DNA of 64,000 nucleotides. Source: Edolisoma coerulescens. Lineage: Eukaryota > Chordata > Aves > Passeriformes > Campephagidae. Positions 47,701 through 60,590 of the stretch are shown here, in pieces; within the stretch, counting starts at the first letter, position 1; every line of letters begins with the position of its first letter. The stretch covers positions 157,625-221,624 of the forward strand of contig VWZW01007711.1 of assembly GCA_013397115.1 (NCBI GenBank), given 5' to 3'. The notes below the pieces were generated by a model, which did not search any database, was not told where the DNA came from, and saw nothing but the letters and a program-made list of their open reading frames with translations. Both the position numbers and the translations under genes were made by a program.

Positions 47701-50700
47701 GTTTCATATTCTGTCAGAAGAGATATATAAAAGAAGAGCTTTGCTCAAAGTGCAGATGATGATGGAAAAGGAATGTGTTGCTACAAATTCCTGCAGGAGC
47801 CTTTATTGGATTCCTCAGGACATATTGAAAAGCAAAAATATAGGGGGGAGTGAACAGTATGGGGGGAACAGGGAGCTCATAGGAGCTGCATAGTGTGGTA
47901 TTGTGGGAGAGATAAGCCTGTGGCTTGAGCAGAGATAACAGTGAAAGAGTTTCTACGGTTATCTAGGCAATTTCTGTCATTCCAGTTAGAGAAAAGAACC
48001 CACACCCAACACCTAAAACAGACCTGAATGTCCTGCTGAAGTTGCTTTATGGAAATGCAAGTCCCTTGCCTCTCACTGTCTTTGTGAGAGGAAGAAATTT
48101 CCTGTGATGGGGTGACTGGACATGGGCACAGAAATCCTGATGGACTTCTGCTGAAGGAACTTTTGCTTCTGCCCTGACTTCACAATATCAGCTCCCCCTG
48201 CAACTCCTGCAGCTCAGAAACTAATTTCTGAAGAATATAAGACCCAAAACTTATCTCAACGTGGAACAGAAGCAGCTGTAAATCACATATCTGGAGAAGC
48301 ATCCACGCCACATTTATCTCATGGGATTTATACCTTCTGGCTTTCCCACGGGAGACAACATGGATGTGGCATTTACTTCGTTAAAACCTCATTTCCTGAT
48401 TATTTAAAATATTTTTTCTCAGTGTCTCAGACATATTTGCATGTGAAGTGTTGTCTTTCCCTCTAGATCTGTGCTCCCTGTAACTGAGGGATGTTGGTTG
48501 TAACTCCATTTGGGTTTGCTCTGCTAACTGAGACAATTGTTCCACTTCTCAGCCTCAGATTTTGATATTGGATTAGGCTGAACACCTGTATTTTACAGAG
48601 CAAACCCACTCCCGATTTAAGTTGATATCTCTGCATTAATTCTGTTGCAGTCTCTGTGCACTGGAGATTAATTTCTAACTGGGAATTTGACAACCTGGTA
48701 ATTCTTTAAAGAAGTTTCAAAAAATCTAGAAGTGTTACATCTAAAAAGGATGAAATATGAAATGTGGATTTGAGGGTGATTAAAACAGTAGTGGGGCATA
48801 AAAGTATCCATCATTGTCCTCAGCAATGCTGGGGTGGATTGAAGCTCAAAGAAGGACACACCCAGAGAGAAACGGAGGTGGCCATTAATAGAATTCCCAG
48901 TTCTGGGAAGAAGGGTAAACCACACCAATAAAATCCACAGCTAATTTCAGACTTGATGATGTGAAAATGGTTTCTGGTGTTCCACCCTCAGAGTGCATTT
49001 ATTGAAAACAATTTCCTCCCAGGAGACAAACCAAAGTGCAGGGAATCCTTTTGAGCTAAAGCCCGGAGTGACTCGGACAAATGTCAAACCAAGCAAGAGA
49101 TAGAAGAGAAAGTCGGGAGATTCTTGTGTGAAATGCACGGTTGGAAGAGATGGTCAGACAAAGGAGGATAAAATAATGGACAAGCTGCATCACCTGGAAA
49201 AGCAGGTGGGGAGCAAAAGAGAATTCCTGTGTTGGGGAACAGCCTGGGGCTGTGGGCGATGTGGACATCAAGGTATCAGTCCTTCGATCTTCTCTCAGCT
49301 GTGGCTGAGCCCCTGCCCTTGCTCCTCCTTACTCCATTGTCTGCTTTATCCACATCCTGGAGGGAATTATGGAGCTGTGCTGGTCATCCTACATCAGGCA
49401 AAACTCCGGGTGGTTATACCACACTGATATTCAGCTCTTATCAAAGTAGAGGATGGGATGGTGCACCTTTACAAACTCCTAATTCCGCTGTCAGTTTGGA
49501 GTCTGTCTCTGGAAAGCATCAGGGGAGAAGGAAAGCTTATGAGTACAGTGAGCTACTGAACAGATCATGCTGCAGCCATGAAATGCAGAAGGGACAGAGG
49601 GTGGGAAGAGTAGGGGAGGAGAAAGAAGAGAGGAACTGCACAGATGTGGAAGGTTTGTCACAGGTTGCTTCAGTCTGGTGGTGCCTTGTGGTTAGTAAGT
49701 TTGGCATCCTGGTGGGATTGAGGAGGTAATTTCTTATGTTCTCTGATACAAGGAGAGGACTATTACCCTGAAGGAAGTTTTCTGAACACAGCTGATAAAT
49801 ATTTTCAGTCCAGCATGGCTGACCCTTGGTAATTGCTCTGTGTGTTGCTGGATGACAGAAAAGGGCCCAGCCATCTCCAACCACCATTTTTCACACACAG
49901 AAGGAACAGAGGAGCAGGTGTGACATTGATCTGACCAGGACTGAGCGTGGAGAACCCCAAGATTATAGAGTAAACCAGAGGCCATGCCCTGCATATCCTC
50001 AGGGGCTCAGTGACTGCCCTGGGATGGGCACTCACCTCGTAGGACGTGTCCTCTCCTGGGTCTGACACCTGCTGGAAACATCTCCCTCCCCATGCCAGGC
50101 CTGTCTGCCTGAGGCTGCTTTGGGCAGGACCTTTCCAGGTATTCATTTCTCTTTCAGCAGCCAATGAATTGATTTGGGTGTTACTGATCTTGGTTCTGCC
50201 ACGCACGACTTCAGTAAATCTCTCACAGCAAAGTCCTTGTTCCTCCAGGCTCCTGCACTGGTATTTGGAATGAAATTTTCAGTTGGGGAATTTCTTTCTG
50301 CCATGTTAGTCTATTCTCATTTCACCACTGAGGCGTGATCCCTACCCAGAGCAGCACCCCCAGATGGACCCTGGATAGAACCTGCACAAAACACATTCTC
50401 AGTATTGCTTAACCAGTTGCTTTCTCTTGGGAAAATTATTTCCCTTAGAGGAATTTGTCTTTAACTTATTTAAGATGTAATTTAAAAATATAAATTATTT
50501 AATATTATAAATAATAATTGTTTATTATTATAAAACTATTATTTTCAATTATCTAAGGATGAATTTAAAAAAGGGGAAGCCTTTGCCCTGTTGGTGTCCA
50601 GCCCATGGGACATGCTCGCAGTGGAGTTATCCGGTTATCTTTAAGCTCCGTCATCTCTTCATTTTCTTTCTACTTTCTTCTTCTACAGTTGGGTTCTCAA

Positions 50701-52624
50701 TCCCTTCTCTTGTTATCCCAAATGTTCCTTTTATTCGCTGGTAGGAGAGAAGTTCCCTTATTTCATGTGTTGGCCATAACATCTGTTACTTTTGCTATTT
50801 TCTGTTGCCTTTTCTGATCTGAGTTCCCTCACTGTTGTTGTCAACCCCACCTTTGGTCATATATCATGATGCTTGACCTTAGATCTTGGGTTTCTCCAGT
50901 TTTGGAGAAGTTCCTCTTTGGTGGGGCCATGCCTCTCCTGATCCCTTTCCCTCCCTGTGTGTATTTCCATTCCACCACCAAAGCTGAGTGCGGATAGCAG
51001 GGGCTGGGCAGTGCAGTTGTCCCCAGGAATCCCCGAGGTGTGGTGCCTGCCAGGGGCCGCAGACCCGCTGCAGGTGGGACACTTGTGCTGGTTCCCCTTG
51101 GCACGGGACGGGCGGCAAAGGGAGAGCAGGACGCAGGGACACACTGCAGGGGCTGCGTGCAGGGCACACTCCCCAGTCCCTCCCCCATCCCCTACTCCAC
51201 CAGACACCTCAGGACAGCCCAGCTGAGAGTCAGGGCAGCAGGAACAGGTAGGACGGGTCTGCTGTGCCTGTGGCTTTTCCGTGTGCCTGCACCCAGCGGA
51301 GTGAGAGGCACCGCAGGCCCCTCCATCGGGAGTTGCCGCTAATGATTCCTCCTGCCCGGAGGACACGGCCGGGATCGATGGAGGGTCAGCAGCATTTCCC
51401 AGTGCCCAGCACAGCCCAGGGGTCAGCAGCTAATCATCGCTGCTATCTCGCTGTGCTGTCCAGCCCAGGGCGACTGGAGGTGCATTAAAGATTAATCAAG
51501 AGCTGGGGGGTCCAGGGAGTGTGCTGGAGTCATTCCAGGGTGGGTGGGCAGTGGTTGGCCCAAGCAAGTGGATTTCTGCTGCAGCGGCCCCGACTTTAGA
51601 TCTTTCAGCCGAACAAACTGGCGGCATCTCTGTTGAGACAAAAAATGCCTCTAGCTAAAATTCCACTATCTGACCTCAGAAGGGCTCCAGCTGCTTCTGC
51701 CACCAATGGAGCAGCTCGAAGAAGAGTTTTGCAGAGGTTGGCCATGCTGGAAGAGAAGCCCATTTCTTCAGAGGGCCTGGCAGGACAGAGCCTTCCTCTT
51801 CCTCACTCCCCCTTCAGCCTAAGTGCTCACACAGTGTGGCAGAGCATTGGCTCTGTCCCATGAGTGCCTGTCACCTGCCAGCACCAGGTCACGGAGATTT
51901 ACTGTAGGACCTGGACACCTCTTCCAAGGTGGGAGGATTAAATGGTCCCCTCGCTTGCCATGCTCATTCCTAATTCTCCAGCCTCTACAATCAGTACATT
52001 GCAACTCTGGTCCTCACTGGAGTACAAACATTTTCACAGGATTAGGAAAACACTTTCTGTTTGGGGTGTGCTTAGTGGGACAGGCTCATCCCATGGCCCT
52101 GAATGTACTGGAGTCAGTCTCGAGGCTGATTCAGGCAGGCAGTTCCCACACCTTCCTCCTCTGCAGGGCTGTCAGTGCTCTGTGTGTCCATGTCCAGCGT
52201 TAACGTGTCTGTTCTGACTCCTGTGACCACGGGACCATACCTGGCTCTGGGTGCCCACAAATCATCACCACTCTCTGTGCCTTCAGAGCCTGCCTGGAGG
52301 GAGGCAGGGCAGTGGTGTGCCCGGCACTTTGGACACTGTCTGGAGCTGTGTGGGCTGAGGAAGCGGTGCTGGCTGACTGACACCCTGCACATCCCGCCCT
52401 TCAGCTGCCCAGATCCCCAGCTTTTCAGTGAGCCTCAAGTTCACAGCCATTTTTGGGCAATTGGAAAGAGAAGAGCAGAGGATGAGATTCATCCGGAATA
52501 GAACGCTCGATCAGAGTTACAGCCGTGAAGCAAAGGTGGCACTCCCCATTCCTTCTGGAAAGAACCTCAAGGATAATCCATTTCAAGGCTTGCCATTTAG
52601 TCAGGGATCCTTCCTGAGGAGTCC
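41784..52624. other. Intergenic DNA, no gene supported
   Basis: No exon with convincing splice context was found over about 10.8 kb. A small CpG-rich patch lies at about 44920-45010 with no assignable promoter. Minus-strand frames at 42891-43205 and 45845-46168 and a plus-strand frame at 51633-51863 stay open for 75-107 codons without recognisable domains. An AT-rich low-complexity tract occupies 50461-50550. The region probably hides old repeats that cannot be named by eye. Confidence 0.4.
50461..50550. repeat. AT-rich low-complexity tract
   Basis: About 90 bases are almost entirely A and T, with repeated TTATTA and AATATT words. Confidence 0.85.
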
Positions 52625-52888
52625 TGAAATGGAGCTGTGCCAGGGGAGGTTTAGGTTGGATCTCAGGGAAAGGTTCTTCCCCCAGAGGGTGCTGGGCACT
52701 GCCCAGGCTCCCCAGGGAATGGTCCCGGCCCTGAGGCTGCCAGAGCTCCAGGAGTGTTTGGGCAGCGCTGCCAGGGATGCCCAGGGTGGGGTTGTTGGGG
52801 TGTCTGTGCAGGGTCAGGAGTGGGACTGGGTGATCCTGGGGGTCCCATCCAACTCAGGACGCTCTGTGGTTCTGTGATTGTATGACAC
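52625..52888 (+). mobile_element. Truncated CR1 LINE, 3' end
   Basis: Forward CR1 phrases appear in order: 'aggtttaggttggatctcag', 'gaaaggttcttcccccagag', 'gggcagcgctgccagggatg', 'gtgggactgggtgatcctgg', then 'ccatccaactcaggacgctc' and the tail 'tgtggttctgtgattgtatg'. It belongs to the same subfamily as the inverted copy at 4370-4690. Confidence 0.9.
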
Positions 52889-55800
52889 AGCGAGGGCTCT
52901 TTGTCAGAGCTTCCTCAGCTCATTCAATGGCCCCACCCAAGCTCTGGGCTCCCTTTCTGGCCGGTGGAAGAATTAGGCCCACAAAGGAGGAACCCTCTCC
53001 AAGAAGGGCCATGTGAGTTGCCCAGAGCCTTTTTCCTTCTCTGAGCATGAGCAGAGCCCAGGGTGACTGGCTGATCCTTGACTTCCCAGCTCCAGAAAGG
53101 AGCTGAATCCCATCCGTGCAGTGTCAGGCCCTGGGCACTCACCTGCACCCTCCCCTTGCTGCTGGGGGTGATATTTTCAATGGCAAGAACGACATAATTG
53201 AAAAAAATTTTAGCTCTGCGGATCATCTAGGATTGCTTTGGATCATGACACTCGTTACTCCTCATCTAGACTGATTGTAAAGCTTCCTCTCAACAGGCTC
53301 CCACCCGAGTTTGCCAAAAAAGCTGCTCAGAACATGGGCTGCCTTTGCTATTTTTATCAAGTGAGCAGTATGTATTTTGCGTGATGCAAGGGAAGTGTTA
53401 TTCATTTACTGGAATTATCCTTTTATCAAGTCAGTTTCCTATTGCATTTCACCCTTCAGTGCACTGGCAGTTCATTCTTTTAACAAGGCTGTTTCTATTC
53501 TTGAAAGTATATTTAAGAGGTTTTGTAATTTCACTGTGAGATACAGAGCATTTCCTTTTCTTTTAAGGAATGTGTTCCAAGCATCCTTAAATCCTGGAGA
53601 ACCTGGAGCAACAATGAACAAACGTATCAAGAAATTAAAAGATAACAACCTCATGAAAACTTTCCCTAAATTATCTTGGAAAAGAATCTGCTATTGTATG
53701 TTAATTTTAAGCACTCTTTACTTGTCAGATTTTGTTTTCTGCTTCCTGTTGTAGTCTTTGTTTTCCCCAGTCCTGACTTGTGCTGGAAATCTACTCATGG
53801 GTCTTTTTATAAACTTCTGGTGAGACTTGTGAGGGGCTCAAGCAGAGGTGACTGAACTGTGCAATGTGTGATTTGGGGTTTTCAGTCACTCACAATCCCA
53901 AATCCAGCATTTTTGAGGAGTTGCCCTCAAAGCAGGGCATCATGCGGTGATGAATCAGGCAACAGGCAATGGTAGGGCAAAGAAGTGAGGCTGAATTCTG
54001 CCTCTCTGGGGTCACAGGCCATGGGGCCAGTGCTGAAACCACAAGCCAAGTCGGGACAGGAATCAGGAAGGGGGTTGAAAGCCAAGAGTGAAACCACAAA
54101 TTGTCTCAGCATTTCCCAGTAGGTCATTGTGAATTAGCAGCAGAAACGCCCCTGCAGCGGGTGTCCATTAATCAGTGAGGAGATGGAGTTGCAGGAAGGG
54201 CAGAGCTGTGTTCAGTACAACCCTGAGCCCTCAGAAGCTCCACTGGCTCTGCTGGGACCCTCTGAGAGGGCTCAGAGTGAAGATGTGGAAGGGCCACACA
54301 TGTGGAGAGATTCCTCCATCATGTCTGCACCCAGCTCTTCCAGGGGGGTTTGGATGGCCACTTCTGACTCTGGGCTCATCCCGCTCAACCACAGACTGTC
54401 ATTTGTATAATTTTCTTTTTCATGTTCAATCAAAACAATTCTTCCAAGGCTGGATCACTCAGAGGTCTGGGTGGGGGAGTCAGTTGTGTGGGCCAAGGCT
54501 TACCATGGGATGTTTGAACAATTCAGTTTAGGTACATCTTCATGGAGGAACAAAAGGTAAGAGGGTCTTTTTTAGCCTAAGATTTTATGATGGATCAACA
54601 TGGTGGAGAGCAGCCTACTGGAGATTTTGGGAGTGAACTTCAGTTCTGGCAGTCAAACCACAATAAATGCTGTGGATCTCAATCTGTGTATTTTTTGCAG
54701 TCCTTCTTGGCCCATGTCTGAGTTCCCCAAGCCTCCTCAAACACTGCATCACATGAGCAGAAGCACAAAAGCTTGCCTTAAAACATTTGAACCCACAGGT
54801 AAAACTTGCACTTGAAATAAAACCTGGTTTGCCACACAGAGGAATGCACTTATAAAAAAACTCAGCAAGAACTCAGCTAAGAATTCAATCTGTGACATTC
54901 TTTAATTAACCCAATTAACCTAAGACAATGATTCTGCATGGGATGATGAGATACAGACAAATTTTTCTCCCAAGGACTAAAAACAACCTGAACGTGTGCT
55001 TGTCAGAATAAGTTTTGTGAGTTAACCAAGCAGACAAGAACCTAACAGTTATCTTGGACTAAAAGAACACCTAAAGATCTCAGGAATGAATATGTGAGCA
55101 GGGCAAGCAGGTAAGAGATTGCCACAGGTCGGTCTTCCGGTCTCCAGATCTTCCAGTCAAGGGGCTCAAGGAGGAAAACATTTCTGGAGTAACTGAAACC
55201 TTGTCATTTAAGAGTAAAAATAGATCACAACAATCAGACATGGGCAGGTGGGGTGAGACCGCCTGTGAAAGTTGATGTTAAGGACTGAATTATTCATTGG
55301 TGGTGGTCAGGGTGGCTGTGGAGAAGGGCAAAGTGGAGATGGTTTGTAGCGAGTTGTTCTGCGCTTGCAGAAGCAGAGCAGGAGGGCAGCCCTGGGTCAC
55401 CAGAGTTGTGTCACCAGCCAGGCTTTGGGGGGGACTGAAGGGTTGGATCGGGGCAGCCACGACACCGTGGGTGACCGGCTTCGTTCTTCAGGTGGGAGCT
55501 GCCAGAGCAGCTCCTCATCCTGAACCTCCATCACACTGAGGCACCTCACCAGGAGACTGTCTTAGCACAGAGGGATTGTCCTCCCTGGAAAGAACCACAT
55601 GAAAAGGTGGGAGAGACTCACGGTATGGCCACAGGGACTTCAATCTCAGCGCGGCCATCGGGCTCTCACTGTTAATTCCAACAGTAACCACTGCCCTGGT
55701 GTGACAGGGCTGAGCAGAGGGCACCGGGGTGTATCCCACACCCAGACACCGTGGGCCATGGTTCACACCATGGGCATTGACAGCTCTTCCACATGGGTGT

Positions 55801-55917
55801 TTCTGGAGGGGTGAGGTCCTGCCACCAGGGACAGGTCTCTGCTGACACCTGGGGCCCTGTTCTGCACTGGTCCTTTCTCAGTTACACACTCACTGCATTT
55901 ATGGAGGCACCAAACTC
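52889..55917. other. Intergenic DNA, no gene seen
   Basis: Mostly AT-moderate sequence. A plus-strand frame at 53377-53754 is open for 125 codons but shows no known domain, and its hydrophobic tail looks like AT-rich chance translation. No named repeat was recognised. Confidence 0.4.
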
Positions 55918-55922
55918 ACAGG

Positions 55923-56480
55923 TCCTCCTGGTTCCAGCTGGGATGGAGTTGATTCTCCTCTTAGCGCTGTGTTTGGGATTTGGTGTGAGACTAATGTTGA
56001 TTACACACCGACGTCCGAGCTGCTCCTGAGCAGTGCTTACCTTTAATCAAAGTCTTTTCTGTTTCCCAGGCTCTGCCAGCAAGAAGGTGCTCAAGAAACT
56101 GGGAAGGGGCAGAGCTGGGACAGGTGACCTGAACTGGCCAAAGGGACATTCCACACCACAGAACGTCATTCCCAGGGTATAAACCGGGGGAGCTGCCCAG
56201 GAGCTGATGATTGCTGTGGGTGACAGGCTGGGCAGTGGGGAGCGGGTGATGAGTAATTGTGTTGAGCATCACTGGTTTCTCTTGGGTTTTATTCCTTTGT
56301 CCCCTTTTCATTACTATTATTATTATCATCATTATTATTGATGACATTTATTTTGTTTAAAGTATTAATCTGTTCTTATCTCAACCCATGAGTTTTACTT
56401 TTTTCGATTCTCCTGCCCTCTGGGGGTGTGTGGGCTGAGTGGGAGGCTCTGGGGTGTTTATTTGCTGTCTGGGGTACAAC
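55923..56480 (+). mobile_element. Solo LTR of an ERVL-like endogenous retrovirus
   Basis: The 558-base block has the landmarks of an avian ERVL-type LTR: 'ctggttccagctgggatgga' at the left, 'ctgagcagtgcttacctt' inside, 'actggccaaagggacattcc' before a TATAAA (56178-56183), then 'cttatctcaacccatgagtt' and a 'ctggggtacaac' right end. The five bases ACAGG lie immediately on both sides (55918-55922 and 56481-56485), as expected for the target duplication of this class. No retroviral coding sequence adjoins it, so it is a solo LTR left by recombination. An ATT/ATC microsatellite has grown inside at 56310-56340. Confidence 0.82.
56310..56340. repeat. (ATT)n/(ATC)n microsatellite inside the LTR
   Basis: About ten imperfect trinucleotide units lie within the U3/R part of the solo LTR. 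Confidence 0.85.
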
Positions 56481-56485
56481 ACAGG

Positions 56486-58130
56486 TACCTCCTGCTATGT
56501 AAGTGCCCTGGCACTTCTTTGACTGGGCTTCATTCTCTAATCAACTTGCTCCTGTCACCTTCCTTAGGGATTTCACCTGGGCACAGCCAGGGACACAGCA
56601 CTGAGCTAAAGGGATCTTGGGCTTGATTTAGATTCGACAGTCCTATGTCCTCATGTCTAAACCAGGAGGGCTCTGTACACCCTGTGCATCTCTCAGCTAT
56701 ATTTAGGTGTAATGTACACACTTCATGTAATTCTGGGAAAAAAACAGACAGCTGTCATGCTGCTCAGGATTGAATGAAATAGCTTTTAAAAACATCTAAT
56801 TTGTGATGTAGTTCAGCAAACAAAACCAGTGACCAGATGAAATATATTCCCCTGTGTATAAATGAGAGTGAACGGCTTAGTTGGGAGTGAGAGTGAAAGA
56901 GAAGAGTCCTTCTATTGAATTGTATAAAAACATAAGAGTTAAAGAGAAAGTAGGTTCTTAGCAAGACAAATTGAAGCTCCCACATCTACATTTCAAAGCC
57001 TTCATTGTCCCAAGGCAAGACAAACAAAGTGGCATTTGCATATTCACTGCCACTGGAGCAGTGTCCAAAGGCATCAGCCGGAATGGAAGGAACTGGGAGG
57101 AGGGAGGTGAAATTACCATACAATGATTTCCCTCAAATTGAAAAATGAGATAGAAGGAGTAGGAGGGGAAGCTCCTAAGAGAGTCCTTTGATGCTTGTTT
57201 TTTCTGAAAGGAAGGCATACATGGGAGGTTGTGATTTACAACTGCAGTTCAGTGATAGCTAAATCTGACTTGAGGGCTCTCTGTGATCCAGCCTCCCGAC
57301 TCAGGGAGCTGAGCTGGAATAAACTTCTTGTGCCAGCTCAGGTTTGCTCAAATAGGGCTGATTGGTTAACTTCGTGCCAGCCTGTTTCATGTCAGATGTG
57401 CCATCAGCATGCAGAGAGAAGCAGAGTTTTGTTGGACCTTGCTCGGCCTGTCTGAGGGCCTTTCCATCAGCCCTTGGTGCTCTCCTCCCACCCACGGAGC
57501 CTTCAAGTCGCTGCCTCCACACATCATCACACCCCCTCCAGATGTAGATCACAGCCTTCCGTGTTTCTTTCCACTTTGCATATTCAACATCTTGCCATGG
57601 ACCTTCCTTGTCCTTGCCATGGACCTTCCTTGTCCTTGTCATGGACCTTCACACGGCCTTGCCTGGCTCGGTGCTCCCACATCACCTCCGCTGCCACAAC
57701 ACCACCGACCTTCCCACACCGTGTCCTCCCCAAGCCAGATTCCCACTCCCGGCCACAGTGAGTCCCACTGTGAGCAAAACTTCCCTCTTTCACCTCCTGC
57801 AGCCAGGATTCTGCTCACTGATGACATCCAGGCAGAGTCTCACATGTGGGTGATGCTGTGGGGCCACATTGGAGAAGTGTAGGACCAAGGGAAACCCCTG
57901 GGAAAAAGCCTATAGGAAGGACAAGGATACTGGTGGCCCCTCATTACTGTCCGTGCAACAAGGACCTTAGATGGAATTTGTGACAGGCTTGCATGGAGAG
58001 TCTGTGGGAAGCCTTGCAAGAGTGTTAACATAACTCCTTCCCCTCCATGAAAGAGTGGCAGCCTGGGGAGGAGTGCACATCCATGGGAAAGCAACTCTCA
58101 GGGAAACTGAGCCACAGGAATCAAAACAGT
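56486..58130. other. Intergenic DNA, no gene seen
   Basis: No exon could be supported. A 22-base unit is repeated at 57595-57652 (listed). Both strands carry open frames around 57.4-57.9 kb without recognisable domains. Confidence 0.4.
57595..57652. repeat. 22-base tandem repeat, 2.6 units
   Basis: The word CATGGACCTTC recurs at 22-base spacing, with unit starts at 57595, 57617 and 57639. The unit is of the form CCATGGACCTTCCTTGTCCT plus two bases. Confidence 0.9.
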
Positions 58131-58455
58131 GCTGGTGGAAAGAGACCCGTGGAAGTCTCCAGCCCAGCCTTCCCTGGAGCAGGATGAGCCCAGAAGCAGA
58201 TCAGGATAACCAGGGCTTTGTACAGCTGAACCCCGTAAATACCAGAGGATAAAGCCCAAGGCTGCACCACCCTCCTGGACAGTGAGTGTTTCCTATGCCT
58301 AACCTGAACCTCCTAAGCTCCAGTGTGTGTTTGTTGACCCTTCCTATCCTGTCTGGCACCAGTGACAAGAGTTTGGCTCTGTCATCCCTGTATATTGGCC
58401 CTTCAAAAGATTTACTCAGAGGCTGCTCTAAGACATTCTCAGTCTCCTTTCGCCC
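58131..58455 (-). mobile_element. Old diverged CR1 LINE fragment
   Basis: On the plus strand the reverse-complement CR1 order can be followed: 'gtggaagtctccagcccagc', 'gaacctcctaagctccagtg', 'ggcaccagtgacaagagttt', 'ggctctgtcatccctgtat' and 'tactcagaggctgctctaag'. It is more diverged than the copy at 60219 and comes from a region a little further inside the element. Its edges are approximate. Confidence 0.6.
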
Positions 58456-59155
58456 AGCAGAGGAGGTGATGCCTTCCCTCCACCTCTCTGCCAAACCAGC
58501 CTCTCCCTCTCCCTCTCCTGGCAGATCATGTGCCCCAGGCTTTGACCATCGTGGCTGCCTTGCCTGGTCCCTCTCCAGTTTCTCCCCATTGTTTCTGAAC
58601 TGGCAGCTCCCAACTGAACGCGGTGTTCCACTGAGCACTGACAGGAACTTCCTCCTGCTTTCAGCTGTTCTCCTCCACCCAGACCCCAGCAGGCAGCTTG
58701 TCTTGTTTGCAGTGAGTGACTGCCAGCTCATCTTCACGCTGGCCTCCACCATCACCTTTGGCAGCAGGACTGCAGCTCAGCCAGTCTGCTCCAGGTTCAG
58801 CTGAGTTTTCTGCCTTTCCTGCCCGGGTTTCCCCAGCCTGCCACTGACACTGATGGGAATGATGAGTTAGTTGTTCCCAGCCAGGTGTGTGCTCCTGTTT
58901 CACCATTCTGTGTGCACCGTCCAGATCTTGGTGTGCTTTGCTGCTCCCAGGGCCTGTGTCAGGCTGGAGACCGAGCTTCTGCTCCTGCCCAGGCTGTGGT
59001 CAGGGCTGTGCCACGTCCCGCTGCCTCCCGCCGCAGTGAGCGATCCCAGGCTGAGAGCACCGAGCTCTGCCGAGAGCTTCGCTCCTTGTCCTTCTCCCAG
59101 AAAGCTTCTCCTGGCGCTTCCGAAACTGGCACAGCGGCGCCTCTGCACAAACGGA
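58456..59155. other. Intergenic DNA, locally CpG-containing
   Basis: No recognisable exon was found. About 59010-59155 is CpG-richer ('cgctgcctcccgccgcagtg', 'gcacagcggcgcctctgc') just before the CA-rich array. Open frames run into the array and the gap and are not evidence of coding. Confidence 0.35.
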
Positions 59156-60215
59156 GGCACGGCCACTCTCACCCCTACACACCCCTACACACTCACACAC
59201 ACTCTCACACGCACTCACACGCACTCACCCCCCTACACCCCCCTACACACTCACACACACTCTCACACGCACTCACACCCACACCCCTACACACTCACAC
59301 ACCCCTACACATGCACTCACATACACTCACACCCACTCACACCCCTACACACACTCACACACACCTACTCACACCCTCACACGCTCACACACCCACTCAC
59401 ACCCACCCACACTCAGACACACACTCAGACANNNNNNNNNNNNNNNNNNNNNNNNNNNNNNNNNNNNNNNNNNNNNNNNNNNNNNNNNNNNNNNNNNNNN
59501 NNNNNNNNNNNNNNNNNNNNNNNNNNNNNNNNNNNNNNNNNNNNNNNNNNNNNNNNNNNNNNNNNNNNNNNNNNNNNNNNNNNNNNNNNNNNNNNNNNNN
59601 NNNNNNNNNNNNNNNNNNNNNNNNNNNNNNNNNNNNNNNNNNNNNNNNNNNNNNNNNNNNNNNNNNNNNNNNNNNNNNNNNNNNNNNNNNNNNNNNNNNN
59701 NNNNNNNNNNNNNNNNNNNNNNNNNNNNNNNNNNNNNNNNNNNNNNNNNNNNNNNNNNNNNNNNNNNNNNNNNNNNNNNNNNNNNNNNNNNNNNNNNNNN
59801 NNNNNNNNNNNNNNNNNNNNNNNNNNNNNNNNNNNNNNNNNNNNNNNNNNNNNNNNNNNNNNNNNNNNNNNNNNNNNNNNNNNNNNNNNNNNNNNNNNNN
59901 NNNNNNNNNNNNNNNNNNNNNNNNNNNNNNNNNNNNNNNNNNNNNNNNNNNNNNNNNNNNNNNNNNNNNNNNNNNNNNNNNNNNNNNNNNNNNNNNNNNN
60001 NNNNNNNNNNNNNNNNNNNNNNNNNNNNNNNNCCCCACCCACCCACACACACTCACACACTCTCACACACACCCGCACACACACACACCCGCACTCACAC
60101 ACACTCACGCACACTCACACTCACACACCCATGTGTCTGCACACGTATTTACACACGTGCACACACACCTGCACATGTGCAGTCCCTCACACACACACAG
60201 GCACAGGCACGTGTA
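59156..60215. repeat. CA-rich tandem array (CACTCACA type) broken by a gap
   Basis: Imperfect CACACT, CACCC and CTACAC units extend from about 59165 to the gap at 59432 and from 60033 to about 60215. Apparent proteins made of Thr-His repeats here are translations of the array through N and are not genes. The array abuts the 3' end of a CR1 element at 60219. Confidence 0.92.
59432..60032. other. Assembly gap of 601 N
   Basis: The unsequenced block lies within the CA-rich array, which is the likely reason for the break. Confidence 0.97.
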
Positions 60216-60218
60216 ACA

Positions 60219-60590
60219 TCACAGAATGGTTTGGGTGGGAAGGGACCTTAAAGCTCATCTCACTCCAGCCCCCATTCCATGGGCAGGGACACCTCCCACT
60301 GTCCCAGTGTGTTCCTAGTCCCATCCAGCCTGGCACTGGGCACTTCCAGGGATCCAGGTGCAGCCACAGCTTCTCTGGGCACCCTGTGCCAGGGCCTCAA
60401 CCCCCTCCCAGGTAAGAGTTTCTTCCTAATACCCCACCTAACCCTGCTGTCTGTCAGTGGGAAGTCATTCCCCTTTGTCTTGTCCCCATCCAAAGTCCCT
60501 CTCCAGCTCTCTTGGAGCCCCTTTAGGCACTGGAACGGGCTCTGAGGTCTCCCTGGATCCTTCACTTCTCTGAAAAAACCCAAACCTGCT
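60219..60590 (-). mobile_element. Truncated CR1 LINE, 3' end, longest copy in the window
   Basis: The plus strand starts 'atcacagaatggtttgggtg' and continues through 'ccatgggcagggacacctcc', 'cttccagggatccaggtgca', 'acagcttctctgggcaccct', 'agagtttcttcctaatacc' and on to about 60590. This is a well-preserved minus-strand CR1 3' region of about 370 bases. Its 3' terminus faces the CA-rich array. Confidence 0.92.

Noticed and set aside
51633..51863. A 76-codon plus-strand frame starting M-P-L-A-K-I-P-L
   Set aside because: There is no known domain and no clear start or splice context. It may be worth a database search but cannot be supported.
58871..60415. A 514-codon frame rich in Thr-His repeats
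   Set aside because: It is a translation of the CA-rich array through 601 N and into an antisense CR1 copy.
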